From Tsuneonella mangrovi (lineage in GTDB: Bacteria; Pseudomonadota; Alphaproteobacteria; Sphingomonadales; Sphingomonadaceae), in assembly GCF_002269345.1 (NCBI RefSeq), contig NZ_CP022889.1, positions 2,274,501 through 2,338,500 of the forward strand: a stretch of DNA of 64,000 nt, in the 5' to 3' direction. Shown here piece after piece: positions 26,144-34,475 of the stretch. The translations under genes were made by a program, and so were the position numbers. Under the pieces are notes generated by a model. It saw only the letters and a list, made by a program, of their open reading frames with translations, ran no database searches and had not been told where the DNA came from. Positions within the stretch are counted from its first letter, which is position 1; every line of letters begins with the position of its first letter.

Positions 26144-27021
26144 TGACCGCGCAAGAAGCCACCGTACAGCCGCACGAGGGGAGGGCACACGCGCGGTTTC
26201 GCGGCGAATACCCGATCATCGTTGAAGGGCTGACCAACAGGTTCGGCGAGCAGGTGGTCCACGAGAACTTGTCGCTCAAGGTCCGCCGGGGAGAGATCCT
26301 CGGGGTGGTCGGCGGCTCGGGCACCGGCAAGTCGGTGCTGATGCGCTCGATCATCGGGCTGCAGATTCCCGACGAAGGCGAGATCGAAGTGTTCGGCCAG
26401 TCGATCACCGGCCACGCCCCCGATGAGGTTCTGGGCCTGCGCGACCGCTGGGGCGTGCTGTTCCAGGGCGGGGCGCTGTTCTCGACCTTGACGGTGGGCG
26501 AGAACGTGCAGGTCCCGATCAAACAGTTCTTTCCCGATATCGAGCCCGGCCTGCTCGACGAGATCGCCCGCTTCAAGGTGATGCTTTCGGGCCTGCCGGG
26601 CGACGCCACGGCGAAGTATCCGGCGGAGCTTTCGGGAGGCATGAAGAAGCGCGCCGGCCTTGCGCGGGCGCTGGCGCTCGACCCCGAACTGCTGTTCCTC
26701 GACGAGCCGACCGCCGGGCTCGACCCGATCGGCGCGGCGGCGTTCGATCGGCTGACCCGCGAGCTGGCCGATACGCTGGGCCTGACTGTATTCCTCATCA
26801 CCCACGACCTCGATACGCTTTACGAGATTTGCGACCGGGTGGCAGTGCTGGCCGACAGGCGGGTGATCGCGATCGGCACGATCCCCGAGCTTATCGAAAG
26901 CGACCATCCGTGGATCGAGGAATACTTCAACGGTCCGCGCGGTCGCGCGGCGAAGGCCAGCCACGTGCGCGCTCGCGAAAACGGCAAAGCGATGGACAGC
27001 GCCCCGGACAAGCGGGCATAG
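26143..27021 (+). CDS. mlaF: MlaF-like ABC transporter ATPase
   Basis: The 292-residue protein starts at the ATG overlapping the permease stop. Walker A is VGGSGTGKSVLM, the signature is LSGGMKKRAGLARALALDPEL, Walker B is LLFLDEPTAGLDPIGAAAF and the H loop is FLITHDLDTL. These exact phrases are typical of MlaF/Mkl ATPases that drive MCE lipid transport. A Pro/Arg-rich N-terminal extension of about 20 residues and a charged Arg/Lys tail are additions. The next gene, an MlaD protein, begins 10 bp downstream. Confidence 0.95.
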   Translation: MTAQEATVQPHEGRAHARFRGEYPIIVEGLTNRFGEQVVHENLSLKVRRGEILGVVGGSGTGKSVLMRSIIGLQIPDEGEIEVFGQSITGHAPDEVLGLRDRWGVLFQGGALFSTLTVGENVQVPIKQFFPDIEPGLLDEIARFKVMLSGLPGDATAKYPAELSGGMKKRAGLARALALDPELLFLDEPTAGLDPIGAAAFDRLTRELADTLGLTVFLITHDLDTLYEICDRVAVLADRRVIAIGTIPELIESDHPWIEEYFNGPRGRAAKASHVRARENGKAMDSAPDKRA

Positions 27022-27031
27022 GAAGGACCCA

Positions 27032-27982
27032 ATGGAAACACGGGCCAATCATATCTGGGTCGGGGCGGTCACCCTGTTCCTGCTCGCAGCTGTGGCGGTG
27101 TTCTTCGTCTGGCTCGCCGGAATCAACAAGGGCAGCCAGAAGGATTACGACATTTTCTTCAAGCAGTCGGTCGCCGGCCTTGCCAAGGGGTCGGAGGTCA
27201 GCTTCGCCGGCGTTCCCTCGGGCCAGGTCAGCCAGATCCAGCTGTGGCACAAGGATCCCGAATTCGTCCGCGTGCGGATCAAGATCGACGACGACGTGCC
27301 GATCCTCGTCGGCACTACCGCGACGATCCAGGGCTCGTTCACCGGGGTTTCGACGATCCTGCTCGACGGTGCGCGCAACGGCGCTCCGCCGATCGATTGC
27401 GACACCACCGCGTGCCCCGAAGGCGTTCCGGTGATCCCGCCCAAGCCCGGCGGGTTCAGCGAACTGCTCGCCAACGCGCCGCTGCTCCTCGAACGGCTGG
27501 CGACGCTGACAGAGCGGCTGACCGAGCTGTTGTCGGACAAGAACCAGGCCTCGATCGCCGGAATCCTCGCCAACACCAACAAGATGAGCGCCGACCTTGC
27601 CAGCGCCACCCCCGACGTGAAGCGGACGCTGGCCGAACTGCAGGTGACCTTGCGGCAGGGCAGCGAAGCGCTCGATTCGTTCCAGACGGTGATGAATTCG
27701 ACCAACAACCTGGTGAACAAGGACGGCGAGAACCTCGCCGACCAGCTGCGCAAGACGCTCAAGTCGGCCGACGAGGCATCAAAGGCGCTCACCGCCACGC
27801 TCAACGACACCCAGCCCGCCGCGCGCGAGCTGTCCGAAAGCACGTTGCCCGCCGCCGATGCCACGCTGCAGGACCTGCGCAAGACCAGCAAGGCGCTGCG
27901 CGAGATGACCGAACAGCTCAAGCAGCAGGGTGCCGGCAGCCTGATCAGCGGCAAGCAACTGCCCGACTACAAGCCGCAATAG
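27032..27982 (+). CDS. mlaD: MlaD/MCE-family substrate-binding protein
   Basis: The 316-residue protein has an N-terminal membrane anchor (about 9-30) and an MCE domain (about 35-120; VSFAGVPSGQVSQIQLW and VRIKIDDDVPILVGTTATIQ). A long helical, Ala/Leu-rich C terminus of about 170 residues could form a periplasmic coiled coil. MCE proteins assemble as hexamers and hand lipids from the outer to the inner membrane or back. The ribosome-binding site AGGAAGG precedes the ATG. It follows the ATPase gene at 10 bp and is followed by a lipoprotein gene, the standard alphaproteobacterial order. Confidence 0.93.
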   Translation: METRANHIWVGAVTLFLLAAVAVFFVWLAGINKGSQKDYDIFFKQSVAGLAKGSEVSFAGVPSGQVSQIQLWHKDPEFVRVRIKIDDDVPILVGTTATIQGSFTGVSTILLDGARNGAPPIDCDTTACPEGVPVIPPKPGGFSELLANAPLLLERLATLTERLTELLSDKNQASIAGILANTNKMSADLASATPDVKRTLAELQVTLRQGSEALDSFQTVMNSTNNLVNKDGENLADQLRKTLKSADEASKALTATLNDTQPAARELSESTLPAADATLQDLRKTSKALREMTEQLKQQGAGSLISGKQLPDYKPQ

Positions 27983-28009
27983 AGGATGGCCCACGTGAGG
28001 AACTCGCCC

Positions 28010-28603
28010 ATGACCAGCCGCATCGCCCGCCTCGTCGCCGCGTTCGCTCCGGCGTTGCTGCTGGCCGGGTGCGTCAGCCTCGGCGGGGCAAAGCCGCCCG
28101 CAAGCCTGCTGACGCTAACCCCCGTTACGCTCGCGCCCGCCGGGGCGACGATCAGCGGCAGCGCCGCGCAGGCGTTGGCGGTGGCCGAGCCCGAGGCAGC
28201 GGCCAAGCTTGCGGTCACCCGCGTGCCGGTGCAGGTCGACGCGACCAGCATTGCCTATCTCAAGGGCGCGCAGTGGGTCGACCAGCCCGCCCGGCTGTTC
28301 CGCCACCTGCTCGGCGAGACGATCCGCGCGAAGACCGGCAAGGTCGTGATCGACAGCGACATTCCCGCGATCACCCCGGCCAACCAGTTGCGCGGGACCC
28401 TGACCGAATTCGGCTACGACGCGCAGTCGCAGCAGGCGGTGGTGACCTACGACGCGATCCTCGACGTGCACGGCAAGGATGTGCAGACGCGCCGCTTCAC
28501 CTCCGAAGTGCCCGTTGCTTCCCCCGATGCCGGCCCGGTCGGCGCGGCGCTCAACGAAGCGGCCAACAAGGTCGCTGCCGAAGTCGCCGATTGGGTGGGG
28601 TAG
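28010..28603 (+). CDS. ABC-type transport auxiliary lipoprotein (PqiC/LAM-like), MCE system
   Basis: The 197-residue protein uses the ATG at 28010, behind TGAGGA; an upstream ATG at 27986 has no usable ribosome-binding site. A lipoprotein signal is present (LLLAGC, Cys21). The mature part resembles the ABC-type transport auxiliary family (PqiC-type beta-sandwich): ASLLTLTPVTL, VTRVPVQVDATSIAYL, RLFRHLLGETIRA and NQLRGTLTEFGYD. It is probably anchored to the outer membrane as the receptor end of the MCE transporter and ends the four-gene operon that begins with the permease. Confidence 0.87.
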   Translation: MTSRIARLVAAFAPALLLAGCVSLGGAKPPASLLTLTPVTLAPAGATISGSAAQALAVAEPEAAAKLAVTRVPVQVDATSIAYLKGAQWVDQPARLFRHLLGETIRAKTGKVVIDSDIPAITPANQLRGTLTEFGYDAQSQQAVVTYDAILDVHGKDVQTRRFTSEVPVASPDAGPVGAALNEAANKVAAEVADWVG

Positions 28604-28702
28604 GGCGGCTACCCTGGGAGCAAAGCTGCCTGTCTGCTATCGACCCGATTGCGGACGCATTAGATTTAAGTCAGGTGGATCACAAATGTTGGGGGGCCAG
28701 TT

Positions 28703-29158
28703 GTGAATCGATCGGCACTTGTCTGGTTTGCAGTTGGAGCGGGTGTTGCTGGAGCAATCTCCACCTTGTCTACCTATGTGCTTTCCAAGCGTTTCGGAAC
28801 GGACCTTGTCGTGATTGTCTATGAGCCGCCCAACGCACGAGACAAAGATTGGGACTCAATGTCGAACGAGGGAGTTGCCGACAACAATCTTATCGCTGCG
28901 CGGGCCGTGCGGGAGTGCGGCGTAACGAAATTCAATTCATCGACGGTGTTTGACGGCCCAAACTTCACCGAGTTTGCTCTGGATCCATATTCAACAAGCG
29001 AACTGAACTGCATTTTTGGCAAAGCTTACAAGGAACACCTTCCTCTGATCATAGAAGACAGGAACAAGCATCGGGATACGGAAGTGGTCTCGGCCACTGC
29101 CTCGGTTCCTGACCACGATACCGCACGTCAGGGTGAGCATGAACTGAATGGCAAGTAA
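28703..29158 (+). CDS. Small membrane-anchored protein of unknown function, low GC
   Basis: The 151-residue protein starts at a GTG (28703) behind a run of Gs. I do not recognise it. One hydrophobic N-terminal helix (about 7-27, with the small-residue motif VGAGVAGAIS) is followed by a soluble domain with three cysteines (in VRECGV and LNCIFG), an NLIAARAVREC helix and a polar tail ending HELNGK. GC is about 52% by hand count over 300 bases, well below the neighbours, and codons such as ATA, AGA and GTA occur. It sits alone between the MCE operon and a cupin gene, with about 100 and 130 bp of spacer. It is probably a recently acquired orphan; no function is claimed. Confidence 0.7.
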   Translation: MNRSALVWFAVGAGVAGAISTLSTYVLSKRFGTDLVVIVYEPPNARDKDWDSMSNEGVADNNLIAARAVRECGVTKFNSSTVFDGPNFTEFALDPYSTSELNCIFGKAYKEHLPLIIEDRNKHRDTEVVSATASVPDHDTARQGEHELNGK

Positions 29159-29289
29159 CCACCCCATTGCGGACCATGGCCCGACTTGCGAATTCACGAT
29201 ATCTCCAGACAACCTTCAAGCATCGCTGTCCTGCGTGACCTAGATCGTTCCCGTCGGGCCGGAATGGCCATCAATGGGGAGAATTTGCG

Positions 29290-29655
29290 ATGACACAGTC
29301 GATCGAAGTCCGCCGGTTCGAAACGCCGGATGACAGGCTGGACATGAAGGCCGCGGGCGGCATTTCGGTGGTCCAGATGGGCACCGGCAACGCCGGAATG
29401 CACGCGGTGTTCGCACCGGGCTGGACCTGGGAAAAGGACGAGAAGCCGCTGATCGGGTGCCCCGACGCCTGCCCGACCCACCACACCGGCTTTTGCATTG
29501 CCGGCACCCTCGTCGTGCGGATGACCGGCAGCGGTGAGGAGACCGAGATCAAACCGGGCGACTTCTTCGAGATCCCGCCGGGTCACGATGGCTACGTTAA
29601 GGGCGATGAAGCGGTCGAGCTGATCCTGTTCGCCGCGCCCGACCACAGCCACTAG
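29290..29655 (+). CDS. Small cupin-domain protein
   Basis: The 121-residue single-domain cupin has a recognisable beta-barrel core. GMHAVFAPGWTWEKD and CPDACPTHHTGFCIAGTL form a motif 1-like region (THHTGFCIAGTLVV), and GDFFEIPPGHDGYVKGDE forms motif 2 with its GDxxxIPPGH histidine. Such proteins bind a metal or a small ligand; their targets vary widely. A short Cys-rich loop (CPDAC) stands out between the strands. It is transcribed toward, and convergent with, the ATP12 gene, 10 bp away. Its start has an upstream GGGGAGA. Confidence 0.8.
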   Translation: MTQSIEVRRFETPDDRLDMKAAGGISVVQMGTGNAGMHAVFAPGWTWEKDEKPLIGCPDACPTHHTGFCIAGTLVVRMTGSGEETEIKPGDFFEIPPGHDGYVKGDEAVELILFAAPDHSH

Positions 29656-29665
29656 GTCGCGAGCG

Positions 29666-30364
29666 TTAGTCCGCCCCGGCCGCCCGTGCGAATTGCGCCG
29701 CCTGCATGAACGCAGCGGTGCGGCGGGCGTGGCGGGCGGCGGCTTCCTCGTCCTCGCCCCACAGCTCGGCCTGCCAGCGTTCCTCGAGTTCGGCTGCCGC
29801 CCACAGTGCCTCGAGGTCGGCATCGGGCTCCAGCGCCGAAAGGCCGATGGTGAGCGATGCGCTGAGCGAGGTCATCGCTTCGAGCGGGGCCAGCACCAGC
29901 GGATCGAGTGCTTCGAGCCGCTTGCGCAAGGCGTCCAGCGTCGCTTGCGGCTGCGGGTGGTGGACGATCCCGCTCACCCGCACCATACGCACGCCTTCGC
30001 GCGCTTCGAATGCGGCCACGATCGGTTCCCACACCGCCTGTTGGCGTTGGAGCAGCGGCGCGTCTGGGTCCGCACGGTAGCAGAGCGTATCGGTCTCGGC
30101 GTAAGCGAGCAGCTTGTTCGCGATCGCTTCGCGGTCGCCGGCGACCACATCGATCGCGTAGTCGGCGATGTCGCGCAGCGGGAAGTCCGCCGCGCCGATC
30201 TCCTCGCCCGCCGCGCGCCATTCGCCCGCCAGTAGCTCGGCTAACGCCTTATTCGCCACGACCTGCGGTTTGCCGCCTTGCGTGCGGACCGGACGTCCGT
30301 CGAGCGCGACCTGCCACCCGCCGTCGACCTCGCCAAGCGAGACCTCTTTCCAGAAGCGTTTCAT
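29666..30364 (-). CDS. ATP12 family chaperone for F1-ATPase alpha-subunit assembly
   Basis: The 232-residue protein starts at the ATG at 30364 (MKRFWKEVSLGEVDGGW). The ATP12 signature is visible: VALDGRPVRTQGGKPQVV, LAELLAGEWRAAGEEI, AYAETDTLCYRAD and the C-terminal EALWAAAELEERWQAELWGEDEEAAAR. ATP12 proteins assist folding of the F1 alpha subunit in mitochondria and alphaproteobacteria. Its start overlaps the stop of the small membrane-protein gene by 4 bp, so it is the last gene of the minus-strand operon from crcB. Confidence 0.92.
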   Translation of the reverse strand: MKRFWKEVSLGEVDGGWQVALDGRPVRTQGGKPQVVANKALAELLAGEWRAAGEEIGAADFPLRDIADYAIDVVAGDREAIANKLLAYAETDTLCYRADPDAPLLQRQQAVWEPIVAAFEAREGVRMVRVSGIVHHPQPQATLDALRKRLEALDPLVLAPLEAMTSLSASLTIGLSALEPDADLEALWAAAELEERWQAELWGEDEEAAARHARRTAAFMQAAQFARAAGAD

Positions 30365-30579
30365 TCGGGCGGGGTCCGCCACCTGCGCGCCAGCACTTGC
30401 GGCATCACGAACGTATCGAACAGGCCGAGCGGGATGAACACGTAAGCGACCATCTTGGGCAGGTCGATCACACCTTCGTTGACCAGCAACCCGATCACCA
30501 CCAGCGCCACGCCGCTGACGCGGATGGCGTTGATCGCGAAGAACCGCGCGCGGGCCTTGTCGTCGTCTTCCTGGCTCAT
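30361..30579 (-). CDS. Small two-helix membrane protein
   Basis: The 72-residue protein has a charged N terminus (MSQEDDDKARARFF), a membrane helix at about 18-38 (SGVALVVIGLLVNEGVI) and a second at about 43-62 (MVAYVFIPLGLFDTFVMP), then a short basic tail. Both termini are probably cytoplasmic. The same type of small protein is found next to ATP12 and the HAD phosphatase in sphingomonads, but its function is unknown. It overlaps the upstream phosphatase and the downstream ATP12 gene by 4 bp each, which supports the start at 30579. Confidence 0.8.
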   Translation of the reverse strand: MSQEDDDKARARFFAINAIRVSGVALVVIGLLVNEGVIDLPKMVAYVFIPLGLFDTFVMPQVLARRWRTPPE

Positions 30580-31226
30580 TGCAGCAAATCCCCCAATTCG
30601 GCGCAGTCGGCGGCAATCGCGGCGGCCCCTGCGCGGGTCAGTTCGGCCGGATCGTGATAGCCCCACGCCACCCCGATCGCGCGCACCCCGGCGGCGCGGG
30701 CCATCTCGATATCGAAGCTGGTGTCGCCGATCATCACCGCTTCGCTTGCCTGCGCGCCCGCTTCAAGCAGCGCCGCCTCGAGCATCGCCGGGTGCGGCTT
30801 CGACGGGTGGCGGTCGGCGGTCTGAAGCGAGACGAACAGCTCTGCGATCCCGTGCGAGGCAAGGCATGCGGTCAAGCCCCGGTCGGACTTGCCGGTGGCG
30901 ACCGCGAGCTGCCAGCCATCCGCGTGAAGCGATCGGAGCAGCGGCTCCATCCCGGCGAACAGCGGCTCTTCCAGCCGGCCCGCCTCGCGGGTGGCGCGAT
31001 AGGCAGCCTTGTAGGCCTCGACCGCAGCGGATTGCTTCATCGGGTCGGCATCGGGGGCAAGGCTGCGGATCGCTTGCGGCAGGCTGAGGCCGACGATGCG
31101 GCGCACCCGGCCCCGGTCGGGCGCGGGCAGGCCCGCTTCGGCGAAGGCGGTGTCCATCGCGTCGCACACGGCGGCCTGTCCGTCGACGAGCGTGCCGTCG
31201 CAATCGAACACCGCCAGCCGGGTCAC
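30576..31226 (-). CDS. HAD-superfamily phosphatase (phosphoglycolate phosphatase-like)
   Basis: The 216-residue protein starts at the GTG at 31226 (VTRLAVFDCDGTLVDG). Motif I is DCDGT with the nucleophilic Asp. The cap domain follows (about 15-95), then motif II VATGKSDRG and motif III KPHPAMLEAALLEAG with GDTSFDIEMARAAG. This is the Gph/phosphatase-like subfamily of HAD hydrolases. The substrate could be phosphoglycolate, a nucleoside monophosphate or another small phosphate ester. It overlaps the paiB-like gene and the small membrane protein by 4 bp at each end. Confidence 0.88.
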   Translation of the reverse strand: MTRLAVFDCDGTLVDGQAAVCDAMDTAFAEAGLPAPDRGRVRRIVGLSLPQAIRSLAPDADPMKQSAAVEAYKAAYRATREAGRLEEPLFAGMEPLLRSLHADGWQLAVATGKSDRGLTACLASHGIAELFVSLQTADRHPSKPHPAMLEAALLEAGAQASEAVMIGDTSFDIEMARAAGVRAIGVAWGYHDPAELTRAGAAAIAADCAELGDLLQ

Positions 31227-31822
31227 TTTGCCAGCGTCCGGATCAACTGGGCGAGGGCCGGGCTGCCGTTGGCCTCCAGCCCGTCGGCAATCGCCGCGCG
31301 GTCTTCGGCGGTCTTGTTCTGCGAAAGCTTGAGCGTGGGCCGCCAGGCGAGCACTTCCATCTCGTAGCCGACGATCGCGCCGAGCAGCTTGCGCCATATG
31401 TCGGGTGGGGTCTCGTCGGCGCTCCATTGCTCGCCGCCGAGCCGCCCTTCGTGGCGCAGGATGAGCGCGTGGAGCAACCCTTCGAGCCCCTCCGACGCCA
31501 TCCGCCGCACGCGGCCCTCCAGCTCGAGCGCAACGTAGTCCCACGTCGGCACTGTGCCGCGCTCGGCATACCAGCGGGGGGAGACGTAGGCGTCGGGCCC
31601 GTTGATCGTGATCAGCGCGGTCTCGCCGTCGAGGTGCTTGGCCATCGCGTTGCCGCGCGCCAGATGGAACTGCACCGCGCCGTCGCCGGTCGAGAGCAGC
31701 GGGGTATGCGCCACGCGCGGGCCGTCGGGCGTGGTCAGGAACACCATCCCGAAGCCGATCTCGTCGATCAACGCTTCGAGCAGGGCGCGGTCCTCGCTGC
31801 GGAAGGCGGGGTTGGGATGCAT
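31223..31822 (-). CDS. FMN-binding PaiB-family protein
   Basis: The 199-residue protein is of the PaiB family, named for a Bacillus regulator that binds FMN in a split-barrel fold. The start [48 protein letters not shown] and TWDYVALELEGRVR are typical, as is the C-terminal IVGYEMEVLAWRPTLKLSQNKT. It may act as a flavin-dependent regulator or, more simply, as a flavoprotein oxidoreductase. Its start shares one base with the stop of the pseudouridine-synthase gene. Confidence 0.85.
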   Translation of the reverse strand: MHPNPAFRSEDRALLEALIDEIGFGMVFLTTPDGPRVAHTPLLSTGDGAVQFHLARGNAMAKHLDGETALITINGPDAYVSPRWYAERGTVPTWDYVALELEGRVRRMASEGLEGLLHALILRHEGRLGGEQWSADETPPDIWRKLLGAIVGYEMEVLAWRPTLKLSQNKTAEDRAAIADGLEANGSPALAQLIRTLAK

Positions 31823-32937
31823 CAACGCTTGCCCTTGGCAGGTGCCTTGCGGGCCGCGCCGCGCCCGCGCCGTGCGGGCTTCGATTTGCGGACCTGCTTG
31901 GCGTGCTGGCGCGCGGCCTGTTTCTTCTGTTCTTTGGTGCGTTCGGGCGGACCTTCGGTCGGTGCGGCATCGGACAGCGCCTCGTCGAAACCCATCTGCT
32001 CCATCGTTGCGGCGAAATGCTCGGGCAGCTGAGCGGTCACGTCGAGCTTTCCGCCTTCGGGATTGTCGATGATCAGGCGGCGCGCGTGCAGGTGCATCTT
32101 GCGGCTGACGCTGCCGGTGAGGAACGCTTGCTGCCCGCCATACTTGCCGTCGCCCACGATCGGGTGACCGATCGCCGCCATGTGCGCGCGAAGCTGGTGG
32201 GTGCGCCCGGTCAGCGGCTCCAGCTCGACCCACGCGGCCTTGTTGCCCGCGCGGTCGACCACGCGGTAGCGGGTCTTGGCCGGCTGGCCGCCTTCCTCGT
32301 CGACGTGCATCTTCTCGCCGCCGGTGCCCGGCTGTTTGGCGAGCGGCGCGTCGATCATGCCTTCGGTGACCTCGGGGCGACCCACGACGAGCGCCCAATA
32401 GACCTTCTTCGCGCTGCGACCGGAAAACCGCTTGGAGAAGAACGCCGCGCTGCCCGGGGTGCGCGCGACCAGCAGCACGCCGCTGGTATCCTTGTCGAGC
32501 CGGTGGACCAGCCGCGGGCGCGGTTCGTCGCCCGATACGAATGCGTCGAGCAGCCCGTCGACGTGATTGTGCGTCTTGGTGCCGCCTTGCGTGGCGAGCC
32601 CGGGCGGCTTGTTGAGCACGATCGCCGAGCGGGTCTGCTCGATCACCATCGCTTGCGCTTCTTCGACCTGCTCCGCACTCAATTCCTTGCGCTGGCGCGG
32701 CTTGCGGTGCGGGGCTTCGCCTCCGGGTGGCACGCGCAGCACCTGCCCTGCGGCGAGCCGGTCCTCGGGCCGGGCACGCTTGCCGTCGACCCGCACCTGC
32801 CCGGTGCGCGCCCAGCGACTGACGGTGCCGAAACCCACCTGCGGCAAGTGGCGCTTGAACCACCGGTCGAGCCGCACCCCGTCGTCGTCGGGCGCGACCG
32901 TGAACTGGCGTACCTCGGACGTATCGGTTTGCGTCAT
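31822..32937 (-). CDS. RluC/RluD-family 23S rRNA pseudouridine synthase
   Basis: The 371-residue protein has an N-terminal S4 RNA-binding domain (about 15-80; [21 protein letters not shown]) and an RluA-type catalytic domain. The active-site motif is [19 protein letters not shown], whose Asp in RLDKD is catalytic. The C-terminal motif [14 protein letters not shown] is also typical. A basic Lys/Arg/Ala tail of about 30 residues ends the protein. The sequence does not tell RluC from RluD. The frame extends further upstream but overlaps crcB, so the ATG at 32937 is preferred; it overlaps the crcB stop by 4 bp. Confidence 0.92.
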   Translation of the reverse strand: MTQTDTSEVRQFTVAPDDDGVRLDRWFKRHLPQVGFGTVSRWARTGQVRVDGKRARPEDRLAAGQVLRVPPGGEAPHRKPRQRKELSAEQVEEAQAMVIEQTRSAIVLNKPPGLATQGGTKTHNHVDGLLDAFVSGDEPRPRLVHRLDKDTSGVLLVARTPGSAAFFSKRFSGRSAKKVYWALVVGRPEVTEGMIDAPLAKQPGTGGEKMHVDEEGGQPAKTRYRVVDRAGNKAAWVELEPLTGRTHQLRAHMAAIGHPIVGDGKYGGQQAFLTGSVSRKMHLHARRLIIDNPEGGKLDVTAQLPEHFAATMEQMGFDEALSDAAPTEGPPERTKEQKKQAARQHAKQVRKSKPARRGRGAARKAPAKGKR

Positions 32938-33341
32938 CCCACGACCCGCATGGTGATCAGGCCGAGATAGAGCCCGGTCACGCCCGCGAGCACCGACACG
33001 GCCGCGTAAGTCACCGCGGTCATCGGCTGGCCGCGTTCGATCAGCAGCATCGTCTCGAGACTGAAGCTGGAGAAGGTCGTGAACCCGCCGAGCAGGCCGA
33101 CCCCGATGAACAGCCGCCAGCTCTCCCCGTGGCTGCCGTGGCGCGCGAGGTATCCCGCGAGCAGTCCCATCGCGAGGCTGCCGAGCACGTTCGCCGCCAG
33201 CGTCGCCCACGGAAACGCAGTGACCACGTTGGGGCCGAGCCAATGGGTCATGAACCGGCCCAGCTGGTACCGCATGACAGCGCCGGTGCCGCCTCCGGCG
33301 AAGACGAAGGCGGTGGCAGTGAAGGGGGAGGGAATGCTCAT
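32934..33341 (-). CDS. crcB: Fluoride efflux channel CrcB (Fluc)
   Basis: The 135-residue, four-helix membrane protein is of normal Fluc length; two copies form a dual-topology dimer that lets fluoride out. Visible family motifs are [28 protein letters not shown] and [17 protein letters not shown], which holds the phenylalanine box and the TTFS pore motif. It is the first gene of the six-gene minus-strand operon. I searched the upstream 195 bp for a fluoride riboswitch and saw no convincing one. The promoter region is shared with the divergent rpsU. Confidence 0.95.
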   Translation of the reverse strand: MSIPSPFTATAFVFAGGGTGAVMRYQLGRFMTHWLGPNVVTAFPWATLAANVLGSLAMGLLAGYLARHGSHGESWRLFIGVGLLGGFTTFSSFSLETMLLIERGQPMTAVTYAAVSVLAGVTGLYLGLITMRVVG

Positions 33342-33371
33342 CCTCGCGCCCTTAGCGGCCTGCGCGCGTGC

Positions 33372-33400
33372 TGCAAACCTCCTGCAAAACCTTGCAAACC
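33372..33400. promoter_or_regulatory. Triple TGCAAAMC direct repeat between crcB and rpsU
   Basis: Three copies of TGCAAA(A/C)C lie at 33372, 33383 and 33393, spaced 11 and 10 bp, so all three face the same side of the helix. The array sits between the divergent genes crcB and rpsU, about 140 bp before the rpsU start. A tandem, phased arrangement suggests a protein-binding array, but no regulator is known to me for this motif. A chance repeat cannot be excluded. Confidence 0.4.
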
Positions 33401-33485
33401 GGCGAATCTGTCGCTATGCGCCCCCTGTTCGAACCGCTCCGGGAACGGATGCGGATCGTTTCTCGTTGAATTACAAAGGCGTTAC

Positions 33486-33506
33486 CCCGCGCCGGACGCG
33501 GGTTTT
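33486..33506 (+). terminator. Leader hairpin with T tail upstream of rpsU
   Basis: The arms CCCGCG and CGCGGG enclose a five-base loop and are followed by TTTT, about 30 bp before the rpsU start. It has the form of a small terminator or attenuator in the mRNA leader. Ribosomal-protein genes are often controlled this way, but no protein-binding leader is known for S21 in this group. Confidence 0.4.
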
Positions 33507-33536
33507 GCGCCATTTGCTGTGAGGTGTTTTAGTTTT

Positions 33537-33743
33537 ATGCAGATCATCGTTCGCGATAACAACGTCGACCAGGCCCTGCGCGCGCTCAAGAAGAAGCTGC
33601 AGCGCGAGGGGGTGTATCGCGAGATGAAGCTGCGTCGCCATTACGAAAAGCCGAGCGAAAAGCGCGCCCGCGAAAAGGCCGCCGCTGTCCGCCGCGCCCG
33701 CAAGATGGAGCGCAAGCGGATGGAGCGCGACGGGATCAAGTAA
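33537..33743 (+). CDS. rpsU: 30S ribosomal protein S21
   Basis: The 68-residue protein is complete: [20 protein letters not shown], then [19 protein letters not shown] and the Arg/Lys-rich tail. S21 binds near the anti-Shine-Dalgarno end of 16S rRNA in the small subunit. It is monocistronic, since a strong terminator follows. The gene lies between the crcB promoter region and the FKBP isomerase gene. Confidence 0.98.
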   Translation: MQIIVRDNNVDQALRALKKKLQREGVYREMKLRRHYEKPSEKRAREKAAAVRRARKMERKRMERDGIK

Positions 33744-33780
33744 GCCAATTGGCTTGAACCCACGGCAACGATAAGGCATC

Positions 33781-33808
33781 GGGGCGCGGAGCAATCCGCG
33801 CCCCTTGT
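33781..33808 (+). terminator. Intrinsic terminator after rpsU
   Basis: Perfect 10-bp arms, GGGGCGCGGA and TCCGCGCCCC, enclose the loop GCAA and are followed by TTGT. It is a strong hairpin with a short T tail and should separate rpsU from the FKBP gene. Confidence 0.8.
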
Positions 33809-33846
33809 CGTTTCAGGGGTCGCCAAAAGAAAAGCCAGGACCACCC

Positions 33847-34407
33847 ATGACCGAAGTCACCCGCGTTCCGCTCCAGCCCATCGCCAAGGGCTCGCTCACC
33901 AAGCTGTGGCTGGGCATCATCGTGGCCGTGCTGGTCGCGGCTGGGGTCGCCTGGGCGGCGGCACCCAAGGGTATCCACCTTGAAACGCTGACGGCCGGGT
34001 CCGGCCCGCACCCGACGACAGACGACGTGGTGTTCGTGCAGTACACCGGCAAGCTCGACGACGGGAAGGTGTTCGACCAGTCGCGCCCGCTTCCGCCGTT
34101 CGTGAAGGGCATCTTCCCCGATGGATCGCCGATGTTCATGGGCGAAGGCGAGACGATCAAAGGGTTCCAGCAGGGCCTCGAGCGGATGCAGAAGGGCGGA
34201 CATTACGAGCTCTACATCCCGTCCGACCTCGCCTATGGCGCAACGCCGCCGCAGGGCGCACCGATCCCGCCGAATGCGAACCTGACGTTCGACATGACCG
34301 TGGTCGATATCATGAGTAAGGCCGACTTCGACCGGCGTGTAGCGGCGATCCAGCAGATGATGCAGGCGCAGAAGCAACAGGGCGGTGTCGGAGCAGCCGG
34401 GCAGTAG
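33847..34407 (+). CDS. Membrane-anchored FKBP-type peptidyl-prolyl cis-trans isomerase
   Basis: The 186-residue protein has an N-terminal membrane helix (about 17-37, LGIIVAVLVAAGVAWAA), so the FKBP domain (about 45-150) is expected in the periplasm. The domain has DVVFVQYTGKLDDGKVFDQS, the hydrophobic pocket IKGFQQGLERMQKGG and YELYIPSDLAYGA. These are the binding-pocket residues of FKBP. A Gln/Met/Gly-rich tail follows. It probably assists folding of exported proteins. The gene starts after the rpsU terminator and precedes the DUF4153 gene by 68 bp. Confidence 0.92.
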   Translation: MTEVTRVPLQPIAKGSLTKLWLGIIVAVLVAAGVAWAAAPKGIHLETLTAGSGPHPTTDDVVFVQYTGKLDDGKVFDQSRPLPPFVKGIFPDGSPMFMGEGETIKGFQQGLERMQKGGHYELYIPSDLAYGATPPQGAPIPPNANLTFDMTVVDIMSKADFDRRVAAIQQMMQAQKQQGGVGAAGQ

Positions 34408-34475
34408 CCCTGCCACGCGACCTCTCGCGCTAACAGCCTCACACTGGTAAGCTTTCCCCTCTTGGGGAGAGCCGA

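Noticed and set aside
33342..33536. A fluoride riboswitch upstream of crcB
   Set aside because: CrcB genes often carry one, but no conserved riboswitch core was recognised in the region upstream of crcB.
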